A DNA stretch of 64,000 nt, from assembly GCA_025642065.1 (NCBI GenBank), contig JAODUP010000486.1, positions 450,501 through 514,500 on the forward strand, written 5' to 3'. This DNA is from Paralvinella palmiformis (lineage: Eukaryota; Annelida; Polychaeta; Terebellida; Alvinellidae). The position numbers and the translations under genes are program-made. Under the pieces are notes generated by a model. That model saw only the letters and a list, made by a program, of their open reading frames with translations, was not told where the DNA came from and searched no databases. Below, in pieces: positions 46,187 to 59,705 of this stretch. Every line of letters starts with the position of its first letter. Positions within the stretch are counted from its first letter, which is position 1.

Positions 46187-46914
46187 TATGGTATATAGTT
46201 GGTCCGTTGTTTATACTGAGAGGATATTATAAACACAGCTAGTCGTAAATATATGTATGTCGCTCGTGTCAATTACGTGGTTGTGTTATGAAGTGAGTGA
46301 GGGCGGTGAGTGAGGTTGATAACGACACATATCGGCACTAAAGCGTCATTTAGTGTCGTCCACTCTTAGTTTCTTTCATCATATATGGCGTAGGGTGACT
46401 GGGTTAGGGTGGGTTATTGTGGGGACGAGTAGTTACTAAGCCCCGAACCCAGCAGTGACCTATTTCGGGATGAAGAGCAATTTCTGCTACGACGAGTGTG
46501 ACCGTTTTTCTGCGTGCATTTATTTGCATGTGGTGTGTGTGTGTGCGTATGTGTGGGCATGAGTGAGTGTGTATGTGCTTGTCTGTGTGTATGTTTGTGT
46601 ATATATGTGTTTGTGTGAGTGAATGTGTGTGTATGTGTGTGTTTGTCTTATAGAAGCTCAGATCAGAGCAGACAAGCGCGCAACCCACTCAGCGAGCCAC
46701 TGACTCACTCACTGACACACTCACTGACTCATTCACTCATTGAACTCGACCTAACCTTGATCTAACCCATCTACCGACGTTTCATTATCGTGTGACTCCG
46801 CGATTTAAATTCCTATCCCACCCCCACTATTCATTAATTGACAAATTAATTTAGTAATTTAATAATGGTCCCATTATATATTAAGTGTCTTTTATTGGAG
46901 ACTAAAAACTAATA

Positions 46915-46955
<41 letters not shown>

Positions 46956-47109
46956 AGAAACTGATCATTGTGATATCTTAGTTTGGGTATCCAGAACAAA
47001 CTGGATCAACGATTAATCTGCTCTTCTCCCAGGACCTACCCCTCACACAGATAGCTAGAGAATGAGAGATATCTTAAATACCAGCAACAGATCTATATTT
47101 AGGAAGTGA
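45166..47109. other. No gene seen; several microsatellites
   Basis: (CA)n at about 45635-45663, (TA)n at 46146-46182 and 46912-46953, and GT-rich sequence at 46520-46650. The ACGCATGCACGC motif near 45595-45617 is a short local repeat. ORFs here are microsatellite translations. Confidence 0.5.
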
Positions 47110-47427
47110 GCTCCGGTGGCCTTGCGGTAAGCACTAGGTCTTTGGTGCCAAGGGTCACAGGTTCGATCCCAGGAAGAGGTCGACGCTTTTCCAGAGATTA
47201 ATTTCTCGGCTCACTACATCGTGGGTGGCTGACCGCGTTAAATAGCGCTGCCGTCTCCACTGAATTATTAAAAATAAAGGGGGACGTTTAAGACCCGCTG
47301 AGGACGTAAAACACAGTGACCGCCCTCAGTGTATTTCGGCTCCCTGTGGGTGGTGGGGGAAAGAGATAGTCTCCACGATTTCATCATAGAGGCTGTGCTG
47401 ATCAAACGACAGCCTGCGGATTGTCTT
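47110..47427 (+). repeat. SINE family 2, sense orientation
   Basis: Head GCTCCGGTGGCCTTGCGGTA then AGCACTAGG (box A) and ACAGGTTCGATCCCAGG (box B, close to consensus). Body AGAGATTAATTTCTCGGCTC, CGTTAAATAGCGCTGCCGTC, AATAAAGGGGGACGTTTAAG. The end is CATAGAGGCTGTGCTGATCA. This copy has the best-preserved internal promoter of the family in the window. Confidence 0.8.
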
Positions 47428-47529
47428 CCTACCTGTATGATATATTTAAATATCGTCAAATAATGTTAGTGTAACAAATGTAAGTCGGTAGAGTAATATT
47501 TTTCAAAGATGGATGGGAGTAAACGTTAA

Positions 47530-47531
<2 letters not shown>

Positions 47532-47573
<42 letters not shown>
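47532..47573. repeat. (TA)n microsatellite
   Basis: Pure AT/TA dinucleotide run of about 42 bp. A similar run lies at 47929-47969, so the next SINE lies between two TA tracts. Confidence 0.95.
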
Positions 47574-47576
<3 letters not shown>

Positions 47577-47614
47577 ATGTGTGTTTGTGTGTGTTCAATT
47601 AACACGAGATGGTC

Positions 47615-47850
47615 TTACTTGACATAAAGATTACAGCTCAGTGGCACTGCGCGCTACAGATCACCACGGCTGGGTTCGAATCCCAGCATAGCCTGTTGTT
47701 GTGGGATGTTTCCCAGAGTGGTCGCCTTTCAGGTCAAGTTATGAATTTGACCGGAGCTAGAGATAAATCAACGACTTTTTCACTCGATCATTCGAGACAT
47801 ATTCTGACTGTGGTGACTCAACAACTCCTGGAAGACTGTGGGTTTTGCGT
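47615..47850 (+). repeat. Putative SINE family 7 (tRNA-like head)
   Basis: AAAGATTACAGCTCAGTGGC then ACTGCGCGCTACAGATC resembles a tRNA 5' half with box A, and GGCTGGGTTCGAATCCCAGC is a perfect box B inside a TψC-like stem. The tail body runs through GTTTCCCAGAGTGGTCGCC. An uninterrupted 93-codon ORF over it has no protein motif and is probably incidental. Single copy in the window. Confidence 0.5.
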
Positions 47851-47925
47851 TCGTGCATGTTTAGATGTTCATGTGCTTGTTTGGGAGTGAGTTTTCGTCT
47901 GTAGGCATTCTTTATGTATGCGTTT

Positions 47926-47975
<50 letters not shown>

Positions 47976-47995
47976 CTTTTAGCAACGTGAGATAA

Positions 47996-48115
47996 GGTAT
48001 TTGTACTTAACACATCTGACGATTGATCAGGATACTTAATTTAGATAATCATCTAAGTATTTGTATTTAACACGTCTGGACGATTGATCAGGATACTTAA
48101 TTTAGATAATCAACC
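47996..48115. repeat. Tandem duplication (~60 bp x 2)
   Basis: AAGGTATTTGTACTTAACAC … GACGATTGATCAGGATACTT then AATTTAGATAATCA is repeated immediately (AAGTATTTGTATTTAACACG …). About 95% identical by eye. Confidence 0.9.
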
Positions 48116-49245
48116 TTGTCTACAAAAGCATCTAATGTTCCATTAACCCTGACGTCTGGACGTAGCACGTCAAGTCAATACAACCCGAGTTACAACTCCC
48201 GTGACAACAAGGTGAGTGACAATCCCCTGAACAGATCCGTTGACGTCTGGAGTGGCATTACGAAGAGAGGCCTCGGTTATACAAGAAACGACTCAGATCA
48301 CACAGAGGGCCTCATGGCTGTCCCACTTCTCTTTCTATACACCAATTTCCGGCTGAGGGACTTCCTGCTGAGCCTCAGTGTCAGATTTAGCCTTAGCCTT
48401 ATCCTTAGCCTCTCGGTGATATTATAACGCGGAGATATTTTATCGGATATGATGTGAGTTATAAGGGGATTAAATGATATTGAAGTCTCCCCGCATTTCG
48501 TGGCTAGTACATCGACGAGGATGGGGTATTTTGTTATTATATAGAAGGAGAACGTAGAAAAATATAGGATCGGTAAGACGAAGAAGTGTGTGTGTGTGTT
48601 TTATAAAGATATTTAAGGCGATGGCTCAGGCGTTATACAAACAACAATTATAACTCCAAACCGTTTTTTTTTTAAATATTTAATTGCATGTATCATTAAT
48701 TACCGTTATAATTAGAGGAAAATTAAAGAAAAAAATCCAGAAGAGGATAATCTAAATATAAACAAGAAACTATGATTGAAACAAAACCAGGCTTTGTGCC
48801 GAACACTACGGCCAAGAAAGATTAAGCCTAAAATGGAAAAGTAAAATATTAGTACACAGTATGAATAATATATGAATAATATAAACATGAATCATAATAA
48901 ATTCAGATCAATACTAATAGCAGCGATACAACACGACCCAACACAATAACAACGACCAGTTTCGACCTATTCAAGTCTTCATCGGGTTGCATACAATTTG
49001 TATCCATTATCTCTGTTGCTGAACCTTTGTCTGCTTTTTTAAATACTAAACTCTTATTTTTGCGGATATCTCTGAGCGCTAATGATTCCGACTGATCTAT
49101 ATTATTCTTTTCCTTCAGAATAGTTAACCTTTTTATTTCTGGTGCGAAGTTTGAAACACACTGAATGTCAACAATGGGCTAATTACGAGCTCACTGAAAA
49201 GACTCTCTTGGTGGCCTTGGGTTGCTAACATGTCCATGTGCTGGT
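48116..49245. other. No supported gene
   Basis: A 103-codon plus ORF (48116-48427) includes a strong donor-like AACAAG|GTGAGT at about 48205-48215, but has no recognised domain. A small CCTTAGCCTTATCCTTAGCC repeat lies at 48391-48412. Confidence 0.35.
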
Positions 49246-49461
49246 TCAAATGAATGCCACCCCCCCCCCATCATATAAATACCATTCATCTTCTGGTGAA
49301 GATGCATGATTCCCCATAAATACAATGCTCTGTTCTACATCTTGAAATCCCTGGTGCAGAGCTCCCAGGAACTTATCCGTTTGCTTGTGGGCATATCCAT
49401 ATGACATATATATTCCTGTTTTCTTGCCTTTGGCTACACAATAGTAAGTTTTGTCACCCAT
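49246..49461 (-). CDS. Viroplasmin / RNase H1 N-terminal-like domain fragment (71 codons)
   Basis: The frame reads MGDKTYYCVAKGKKTGIYMS then YGYAHKQTDKFLGALHQGFQDVEQSIVFM. This fits the small hybrid-binding (caulimovirus VI/RNase H1 N-terminal) domain: (F/Y)YxVxKGxxxGIYxxWxxxxxQ(V/T)xxxxGAxxxxFxxxxxAxxFM. The usual Trp after GIY is missing (SYGY). No RNase HI catalytic domain is seen downstream on the minus strand, where a C9 run and unrelated sequence follow. It may be an exon, a processed fragment or part of a mobile element. Function cannot be assigned beyond possible RNA:DNA hybrid binding. Confidence 0.45.
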   Translation of the reverse strand: MGDKTYYCVAKGKKTGIYMSYGYAHKQTDKFLGALHQGFQDVEQSIVFMGNHASSPEDEWYLYDGGGVAFI

Positions 49462-49872
49462 TATTCACAGCATAACCAGCATGACTCTGTGTTATTGACT
49501 GAGCTTAAAATAGCTCCTGAGAGTAGATCACACACATAATCCACTTTTTCATCAAATATCGCATTTTAGCTATCAAAGACCCTCAAAATACACGTATCAA
49601 TGTATTCCTGAAGTATTCCCACAAATGTAGATAAAAAAGGTTGTATATAATTGTATGGAAAATCCAACACCAAGCTAAGCAATAATGCCTCACGTCACAC
49701 GTTATTATTACACACCATGTCAAACCACAGTTTTGGGTCATTCACTTATTATTGACCCACCTGTCTATATATTGTAGACAGTTGGGTCAAGCACTGATTT
49801 TATACGTTATCCATCTATCTACATCGTGGACACAGACGTGACAGATCCGTTCTCTGCGAGACACAGTGAAGA

Positions 49873-49935
49873 GCACATAATAATAACGTATATTTAACAA
49901 AGCGTCGTCACATCACAGACCTGCTAAAAAGTTCT
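49873..49935 (-). repeat. LINE 3'-end fragment (same family as 41457-43115)
   Basis: ATAATAATAACGTATATTTA then ACAAAGCG … CCTGCTAAAA on the plus strand matches the terminal ~50 bp of the LINE ending at 41457 (AATAATGTATATTTAATAAA then GCGCCC). Confidence 0.6.
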
Positions 49936-50264
49936 TACTAGAATACAAATCTTGCTGCTATAAAGGTTTTAATTGTGCAACTTGAATGTTCTGTCAGTCG
50001 TAATCTGTGTCATCTAAATATCGTAGGCCCGTATGACGTCTAACAAAACATTGTTATCAATCCACCTAAACAACTAGTGGACTCAAACTGTAAACTCAGA
50101 AATACTTGCAGAAGAAAAAGAACTCGTCCTAACTGTTTTATCAGATATTTGTCAGCATAACTTCATATTGTAGGAATGTCAGTTGGAGACGAAGTTTCAG
50201 CTTATCTACGATAGAGCTCTGTACAAGAGAAAACATTCTTTTCAATTTAAGCGTTTTATCTAAT

Positions 50265-50455
50265 GATGATGATGATGATTGATGTTTTACGGCCACGTTT
50301 GTGCAGATAGTAGGCTAAATGGACCGAGCGACCTACAAAGGTAACGAAACGAAGTCAAAGTTGAAACAATCTTCAGATTTGCACACGCCGAGATTCGAAC
50401 ACGGGTGGTAGTTATGTATCCAACATGCTACCACTAGACCACGGAGGCGCCCCCT
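50265..50455 (-). repeat. SINE family 1 copy
   Basis: Tail GATGATGATGATTGATGTTT, body TAGGCTAAATGGACCGAGCG, box B region CACGCCGAGATTCGAACACG, head CTACCACTAGACCACGGAGG. The tRNA-like head is well preserved. Confidence 0.85.
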
Positions 50456-51260
50456 TTTATCTAATGAGTTATTTAGAACTGCATTATACAATATCTTATA
50501 ATGATTATAGTTGTTTGAAACACCAAATAAACCCTTTTTGTTATCAATTATATGCTGTCGTATCCCGTTAACTTCCCCATTATGATGGCTCCGTAACCTC
50601 CTCAAATATATCACGATTTCCATATATAACCATATGTGTCATTCTGTTGTCATTTAATTTATAGAGTAAATATATGTTAATAACCCGCGAAAACCATTCG
50701 ATAGATGGCGCTATGAGCAACCCAGTTCTTGGGATTCCTACTATTTGAACTTCTCGCGATCCACAGGTAATTGTAACTCATTCACTTCATTATGATATGC
50801 TCCCTGTTGGGATCTATTTCCGGTTATGCTATAGACCCATTACGCAATGGTGTTTTTAATTTTTTAAGACGAAGTAATTTAAATATCAGCGATTAGCGTT
50901 TGGTTTTGATGCTCCATTTGCAAAAAGGGAAGCTGCAACTTCGACCGGTTCGCCATAGGTGAAAATTGTCAAGAAAACGCATGTGTTTAAAGCTCGTATA
51001 TGGAATCTTAACCGTCTACAGCTTTATACAGCTAAATGTTAATATATCCACAGCAGTCATATATTTTTTATAAAGTTCACAAAAAGTTGTTTAATTTTCC
51101 TCCGTTTAGTAACGCACGTTATTTATACGATAGAAGAAAGTGAATGTTATCGGAAATTGACGATGGCAGTTTTTTTATACCAGATATTTATTAGACACGG
51201 CATATGATTCACTTGTATATGTCATTTAACTGCATTGTGATCTGGAACGTGTTCCTCACT
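50456..51260. other. No gene seen
   Basis: AT-rich flank before the inverted-repeat structure. Nothing recognised. Confidence 0.4.
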
Positions 51261-51332
51261 TGAACTTCAATTTAAACCTTTTCACGCTGTGAACTTCTCA
51301 TGATGATCCCAGAAACGAAATAAAGTAATCAT
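51261..51332 (-). repeat. Inverted repeat, left arm
   Basis: 72 bp that are the reverse complement of 51851-51922 with two mismatches by eye (TTTCACGCTGTGAACTTCTC core). The right arm is the start of the BEL/Pao gag frame, so this is an antisense copy of that start. The loop is about 518 bp. Confidence 0.9.
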
Positions 51333-51850
51333 AACTCAACTCAGACAAACGCTAGGTAGGTAGAAATGTTGCGGCTATCCGAAGACAATTACCTTTTTTC
51401 GAACTGATTCATCTTTGGTTATGGATGAGGCTTTATATTAACTCGCCTCATCTCGAAATAAAATTGAATATCATTATCTCATCGCCACCATAACTTTATT
51501 GGCCCGCGTATTGGCCATTTTCGATTTATGGTGGGTTATTCAGTGTAGTCAATAGGGCGTTGTTTAGATGGACCGCAGATAGCACGTGTTGAGAATAAGC
51601 CTGTAATGGTCAGCCAAAACTAGCGTATTTTCTTGGAAAATATTAGGACACGAGAGAATGTTAATCGTCAAAGTTATACGTCAAGGTTATAAGTCAAGGT
51701 TATACGTTTTAAGTCATACGTCGTTCGTCGTCGTTAATACGTCTTTCCATTCAGTCCATTATCACCAACTGGCATGTATCATTAGTGTATGAGTGACGTT
51801 TGGAGCATAATTAACAATTTTACTAATCTATTGAACAGTATTATTGATTT
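51333..51850. other. Spacer between inverted-repeat arms, possible BEL/Pao leader
   Basis: Contains a short direct repeat array (GTCAAGGTTATA(A/C)GTCAAGGTTATACGT, 51668-51710). An LTR or primer-binding site could not be delimited. Confidence 0.4.
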
Positions 51851-51922
51851 ATGATTACTTTATTTCGTTTCTGGGATCACCATGAGAAGTTCACAGCGTG
51901 AAAAGGTTGAAATTGAAGTTCA
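51851..51922 (+). repeat. Inverted repeat, right arm
   Basis: Partner of 51261-51332. It includes the putative gag start codon at 51882. Confidence 0.9.
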
Positions 51923-54050
51923 TCAAAGTGCAAGTCATGAACAAGTTCCAGATCACAATGCTGTTAAAGGACATGTTCCCACTGGGAATGTCGGTCAATA
52001 TGATATCAATGAATATGGTATGCGGCACAGTTTGCGCAGAAAAACATTCACTGAGAAAGGTCTAGCTCATCAGTTGCAGTTCAAGGACACGAAACGTGCA
52101 GATGCCTTCAAAATGGCAATGGAGAAAGCTGCACAGATAGAGAGAAGTATCCTTATAGAAGATGCATCCATCCAGGAGATACAGTTATTGTATAGTCACT
52201 GGATCACATTACATGAAGTATTTCTTGATGCACAGGATGAATACTCTCAGCTACTCACTAATGAAGAAGATATTATAGAAATCTGATCACGTTCGACGTT
52301 TTAAAAAAACTTGTTGAAGACTGGCTTAAATAAGCATCGCCTAAGTTCAAGCTGGAGCCTCCTTACCACTCTCATCTCTCGTACAGTGTCAAATCCTCTG
52401 GGTCTGGATCTATGGCACGATCAGTGTTCTCTGCACGTCTAAAAGGTGAACAACGGAAGAGCTTGAAGAGGAAGAGTTGGAGCTGGAGCTAGACCATCAA
52501 ATGAAGACAGTCGATGCAATAAATGAAGTGGTTGATCACTTTGAAAAAATGTTGGATATCTCATGACCATTGACGTCTCAACCGCATGCTTTTAATCATC
52601 TGCAGAGAAAAATTCCGGTTGTGAAGAAAGACAACCCCCGAGCTGACTTAGCAGCCCCAGTATTTGGGCCAATACATGAAATCATGAGATCTACGAAAAA
52701 TACATCATAGTCTTCCGGAAGCAACAAGGCAACTGATGAGATAATCATGGCTGTCGTGAAGCACTTGAAGAAGCCTTCTATTACATTAAGATTGCTGCTC
52801 ACTGTTAAAGTGATCATGAACGTATGACCCTTTTTTGAACAGTTCACTGTTGGAGAGCTACACAGAATTGTTTCTTCAACGTGATTCTTCACAGATGTTA
52901 ACATCTTCTTGCAACAGGTTACATGGTGAAAGTGTTAATAATTCAGTCGCTACAAAGGTTCCAAGTGCTTATTGTGAAGACCAAAAATATACACTGAACA
53001 GTTGTGAGAGTTTCTTCTCTATTAATTTTAGGGAGAGAATTTCATTCTTAAAGAGTAAAGGGCTGTGAATTGGGCGCTTACGATTCGGTCATACTAGAGT
53101 AAAATGCTCCAAATGTAAAAAGAATCATCTTACAATACTACATATAGATACATCTTTTGGTTCAAATAGTGGAGACAGTATTGGTGATACGGTATCCCAT
53201 AATTCCACAGTTGAAAAGCCGGTATGTCACGTGGAGGCTGATGAAGGAATGCGTGTTGTGGCCATCATCCCTGTACAAGTAAGTTCCAAGAATGGGATAA
53301 GTGTCGTTTCTACGTACGCATTTATGGATTCTGGGACTAATACATCGTTTTGCACAGAAGAGATTGTTTGTAGGCTTGGTGTATCTGGAAAGAAGATGAC
53401 AGTCAATTTGGATACTATGGGTATATCACACTAGCTTGTTACTCGAAATATTGATGCCTTAGAAGTTGTTAACCTAAATAATGGAGCCTTTATAGAACTA
53501 ACCCCAGTTTATACTAAGGATAAGTTGCCAGTATCCTCTCATCATATTCCTAGAAATGAAGATATTGCACGCTGGGAATATCTTGAACGGGTATAGTTCG
53601 TCCTTGTATTGATTCAGATATTGGTTTATTGATATGTAATAATGTGTTAGGTGCTGGGACACCGCTAGAGTTGAGAACTGTCCCTCTCAGTAGTCCACAT
53701 GCCGCTAGGTCTATTCTAGGGTGGATTGTCTGGAATGTTATTAGAAATAATCCTTCAGATGACATTAATGCGAATAGGGCAGAGGTCTTGGCTATTCTCG
53801 ACGCAGCAGAACTACAACAGCTCAGCAAGATTTATCAGAGGTCTGTAAATCTTGACTTTCCAGAGACACCCACTGACGAAAAGAAAGAATATTCAGTTGA
53901 AGACCAACGCTTCTTGAAAAAAAGATGGAGAGTTCTGTAAGACTAGTAAATGGACACCATGAGATGCCTCTTCCAATCTGTACATAGGTTAACTGGCTTA
54001 CAACGGAAACTCCAGAAGAATGATCAGTTGCGTATATATTAATTTACTGG
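51882..54050 (+). pseudogene. BEL/Pao retrotransposon 5' part: gag-like and protease, truncated before RT
   Basis: The first frame (51882-52286, 134 codons) has an N-terminal RRKTFTEKGLAHQLQFKDTK segment and a helical region, like BEL/Pao gag. Further gag-like frames with stops run to about 52900. At about 53098-53140 there is a zinc-knuckle-like CSKCKKNHLTILH. Protease follows at 53231-53434 (STYAFMDSGTNTSFCTEEIV, with DSG as active-site triad). Next comes LLICNNVLGAGTPLELRTVP then LSSPHAARSILGWIVWNVI (53620-53740), the conserved BEL/Pao spacer, and AEVLAILDAAELQQL … DQRFLKKRWRVL leading toward RT. No RT, RNase H or integrase is present. Multiple stops show it is dead. Confidence 0.8.
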
Positions 54051-54640
54051 GAAGATTAACAATGATTTTAAATAAATGAAATAGAATAATGATAATAAAT
54101 ATGTGAAGCGTGTGACGTTGAAGACCCATCATATAAATCTTTTGCTGGAATGGCTATTCCAGACTGAGTATCCCAATTGTAACTTTGAATACAGTGGAAA
54201 ACATATATTTCATAATGCATAGCATGACCAACTTATAATATGTGTAATATTCAAGATAAAATTGTGTGTGTGTGTGTGTGTGTGTTTGTGCGTACTTGGC
54301 TGAATGAATACAAACACAAGATATACAGAGTGTTGATATTTAAGAACAACTACATCCAAAAAGCACCTATTTATTAATTCTAATAAAGGTGACGGGAAAA
54401 GAAATTTCAGCTTTCGAAGTAAATATAAGGTAACAAACAATTACTTGATTCCCTATCAGATGCACTACCATACTAAAAACAATTCTAACCACCAGCTATC
54501 ATATTTCCATTAAAATGTTCCCTAAATTCTTAATTTCCGAACTTTGACGAGCCATTGCTAGTGCGTACGACGCCCGCTAGGGATTAATGTGTGACGTCAT
54601 CTTTGACAAATATCACGTAGTGCCACAACTTTGTTTACAA
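54051..54640. other. No gene seen; (GT)n at 54264-54286
   Basis: AT-rich flank following the truncated BEL/Pao copy. Confidence 0.4.
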
Positions 54641-54642
54641 GT

Positions 54643-54860
54643 GTCCTGACCAGTTGACAGACAACATTTCAGATTCCGACATTCTCAGGGATATCAAGCC
54701 CTACAGTTTTGAACCACACGTGAAAAAGATCACAGACAGTATTAATTTTGAATAATTAACTGCAGCAAATACATACGTGGATCTAGTTGAGCCAGTTGTG
54801 CTGCATAGACCTCGCCCCGGTCCACAAAAAGAGTTGGTTTGGCGTGTATTTGTTTGTGTT
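54643..54860 (+). other. Coding-like stretch, unrecognised
   Basis: The plus strand reads DQLTDNISDSDILRDIKPYS then FEPHVKKITDSINFE, a stop, then LTAANTYVDLVEPVVLHRPR. The acidic segment followed by (I)xPYxFEP resembles first exons of lineage-specific invertebrate proteins, some linked to P2X7-like zinc domains, but no such domain follows here. A minus ORF nearby (55373-55173) is likewise unrecognised. Confidence 0.25.
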
Positions 54861-55766
54861 GGTATAAGCATAATCGATAAGTCAACACACTGGGCCTGAA
54901 TTCGAATATTTCCGAATATGTGGTCTATACTGGAATGTGCCGCCCTCAGTGGAACACCTACTAACAGTTAAGTAGTGTCTACAATACACAGCCATAAGAA
55001 GCTTTAAGTAGGCCTAAGTAAATTAAAAAAACATTTTTACTTTATTCACGAAAGCGTGAACTGGTGAATATCCGTTAATTTGCTCCAAAGATCACCCTAT
55101 TATCGCTCATGCATACCCGTTATCTATTTAGTTTCTACATCAAACTGCTGATTCGTTTAGGCTTAGCATCACTCAGTTTGTCGAATATGGTTGGAATGGT
55201 ATTTTCTGTGAGTCTGACGCTCTTCGTGTCAACTGATCGTGACATATACTGCGAAATAATGAACATATGTTCCTCGAAGTGGTAATTAAGTTGGCTTCCA
55301 CTGCACTCTGTTCATGCTTTGCAGCCAATCGCGCAAACGATTCTTGATTTTGGGGAATCAATGTATACTCCATCCATTCGCAGATCTATTTACACAATTA
55401 TATGCGGCACAATGCACCATTTTATACGTTTAACAAAGACAATATAGAATACATAACACAGGTTAAACAAGGCCACGGCGAGTGTTTGGCGTTTATGTTT
55501 GTCATACATTACGTCACATTCCGAAGTTTTCTGAAGATTCTCGATTAAAGCTGTGGACATGTGAGATGCTAGCAAAGCAAGTTTTAAAACCACTGAAACT
55601 TGATTTCTAGGAAAAAATTAATTATATCTCTGACTGAAATTGATTTAAATATTTTGACATTTTGACTAATTTGGGAAACTTTTTTCTGTGACCTTTAATA
55701 TTGTCATCCCAAATTGATGAATTCACTAATGTAATTACTCTAATTTACTGATCCTTAATTATGAAT
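54861..55766. other. 3' flank of the GT61 gene
   Basis: Two short minus ORFs (55373-55173, 55593-55390) lack motifs. No repeat is recognised. A polyadenylation site could not be assigned. Confidence 0.4.
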
Positions 55767-58013
<2,247 letters not shown>

Positions 58014-58348
58014 CAGTCAGGCAGGCATTTTGATTTGTGAAATTCATATACCATATGCTTAACTTATTGATTAGCAATACATTAGTAAATCAACTAGTGA
58101 ATTACATTAATTATAGTAAAAAGAACCTACTACAGATAAATTATTTGTTACTTGATTAAACCACGACCTGACTCTATGGTGGGACAGTTTTACCTTTCTA
58201 GTACACTATCTTATTTTAAACTCCATTTTTGTTTAAAACTAGTCTTCTTAAGAAAGCATTAAGTTGTAGATAGTACGTATATCTCATTTTAGGCAAGCGG
58301 ATATAGCCATATAAACTACCATTTTGGCAATGTGTAAGATGTTTGAGT

Positions 58349-58349
<1 letters not shown>
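58014..58349. other. No feature seen
   Basis: AT-rich flank between microsatellites. Confidence 0.4.

Positions 58350-58445
<96 letters not shown>
58350..58445. repeat. (CA)n(TA)n(GTTA)n microsatellite
   Basis: Three successive repeat types: CA to 58392, TA to 58428, then GTTA/AGTT tetranucleotides. Confidence 0.95.
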
Positions 58446-58446
<1 letters not shown>

Positions 58447-58640
58447 AATCCGTTAATCCGGATATCGTTTATCCGATAAATCCACCATCCGGCCTGTGAC
58501 AGATTTAGCTCCATTATAAATTACTCTTAATCCGAAAAAAAATTCGTGTTCCACGTTCCGACTCCGACACTTCATTTCGCCAACAGAATGTGACATTTCA
58601 GTGTAAAATTTCTTCGATAATCCGACAACACGAAAATGTT
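58444..58640. repeat. Possible pogo/Tigger-like MITE remnant
   Basis: AATCCGTTAATCCGGATATC and GTTTATCCGATAAATCC at the left, TTAATCCGAAAAAAAATTCG in the middle and TTCGATAATCCGACAACACG at the right. Clustered (T/G)TTAATCCG(G/A)A motifs are typical of pogo/Tigger terminal regions. The ends are not exactly defined. Confidence 0.35.
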
Positions 58641-59085
58641 ATAAAATATTTCCGCTGGTTCAGTCATGCAAGACACACCGACATGTTATCAGTAATGGTT
58701 AATTAACCCGCACACCCGCGATAATTGCTATATCGTAACCAATTTCAATCATCCTCGACCATGACACCGACACACGATGCTTCCATTGCCTGTGGCTATC
58801 TAATAGCCAATCGTAATCATTCATGGCTAATTAAAACACAAATATCTGATATTTCCAATGAGCAGATCATGAGTTAATCTGACAGACTATGTGACACAAG
58901 TATTTCTTTATAGTGTCTGTAATTAACAAACATCAAAATGATCAATGGCTTCAATGCCATTCCGTATCATTGCACATGGTTATTAAATATTGGTTTAAAT
59001 ACGGAGGTATATCTTTATGATTTTAAAATGTGTGACACAGACTACCGGTATGTCACGGATTCGATATTCCAACGGATTCTGACAG

Positions 59086-59141
<56 letters not shown>

Positions 59142-59705
59142 ATTAAGAGTGTGTGATACATATTTAATCAAGCGTGTGTAATAGACTTTGCCAACTAATT
59201 TTCGCGGGCTTTTACACTTCGGGTCACCGCCCAAAGCAGACGAGGCGTAGTTTCATGGTTTTCAATGTAGGCCGGATTCTTGTTCTGAATATCTTGGTTT
59301 GAACAACGATCTACTGCGCAATACAATTGGAATTCAGATAGGAAAATACTTCTAGTGATAGATTAGTTTCTTGTTGTTCAGCCTATTCCATTATTAAATG
59401 TTGTTATTGTCAACAAAGTGAAAAACCACTCCTTTAGCGAAGTCCGCTAGTATCGGTTATCGTTTGAAAATTGAATCAACTCACGGTTCGCGTTAATTCA
59501 CGAGAAATAATACCCAAATGCAATATGCCAATGCCGGATTATTGCTCTATCAATCGATACTTTTGTGTACGACAATATGTCTCCGATTTTATGAATATTT
59601 CCGACCCAAATACTAACAGCACACCTGTTCGTTTATTAGAATTATGCCATCTATGCTGGCGCATTATCACTGACGTGCGCATGCGCCATGAGTCTACCGC
59701 TAGAC
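58641..59705. other. No gene seen; (TA)n at 59088-59133
   Basis: A short plus ORF (59471-59710) has no motif. The rest is ordinary sequence. Confidence 0.45.

Noticed and set aside
46380..46430. GGGTTAGGGTGGGTTA, considered as interstitial telomeric sequence
   Set aside because: Only one to two imperfect units, not an array.
47640..47710. Candidate tRNA gene (box A and a perfect TψC-like box B)
   Set aside because: The D-arm and acceptor stem do not close and a SINE-like body follows, so it is called a tRNA-derived repeat rather than a functional tRNA.
48116..48427. 103-codon ORF with a strong internal splice donor (AAG|GTGAGT)
   Set aside because: A donor alone is not enough. There is no acceptor-exon pairing or domain, and the C-terminal part is a low-complexity Leu/Ser repeat.
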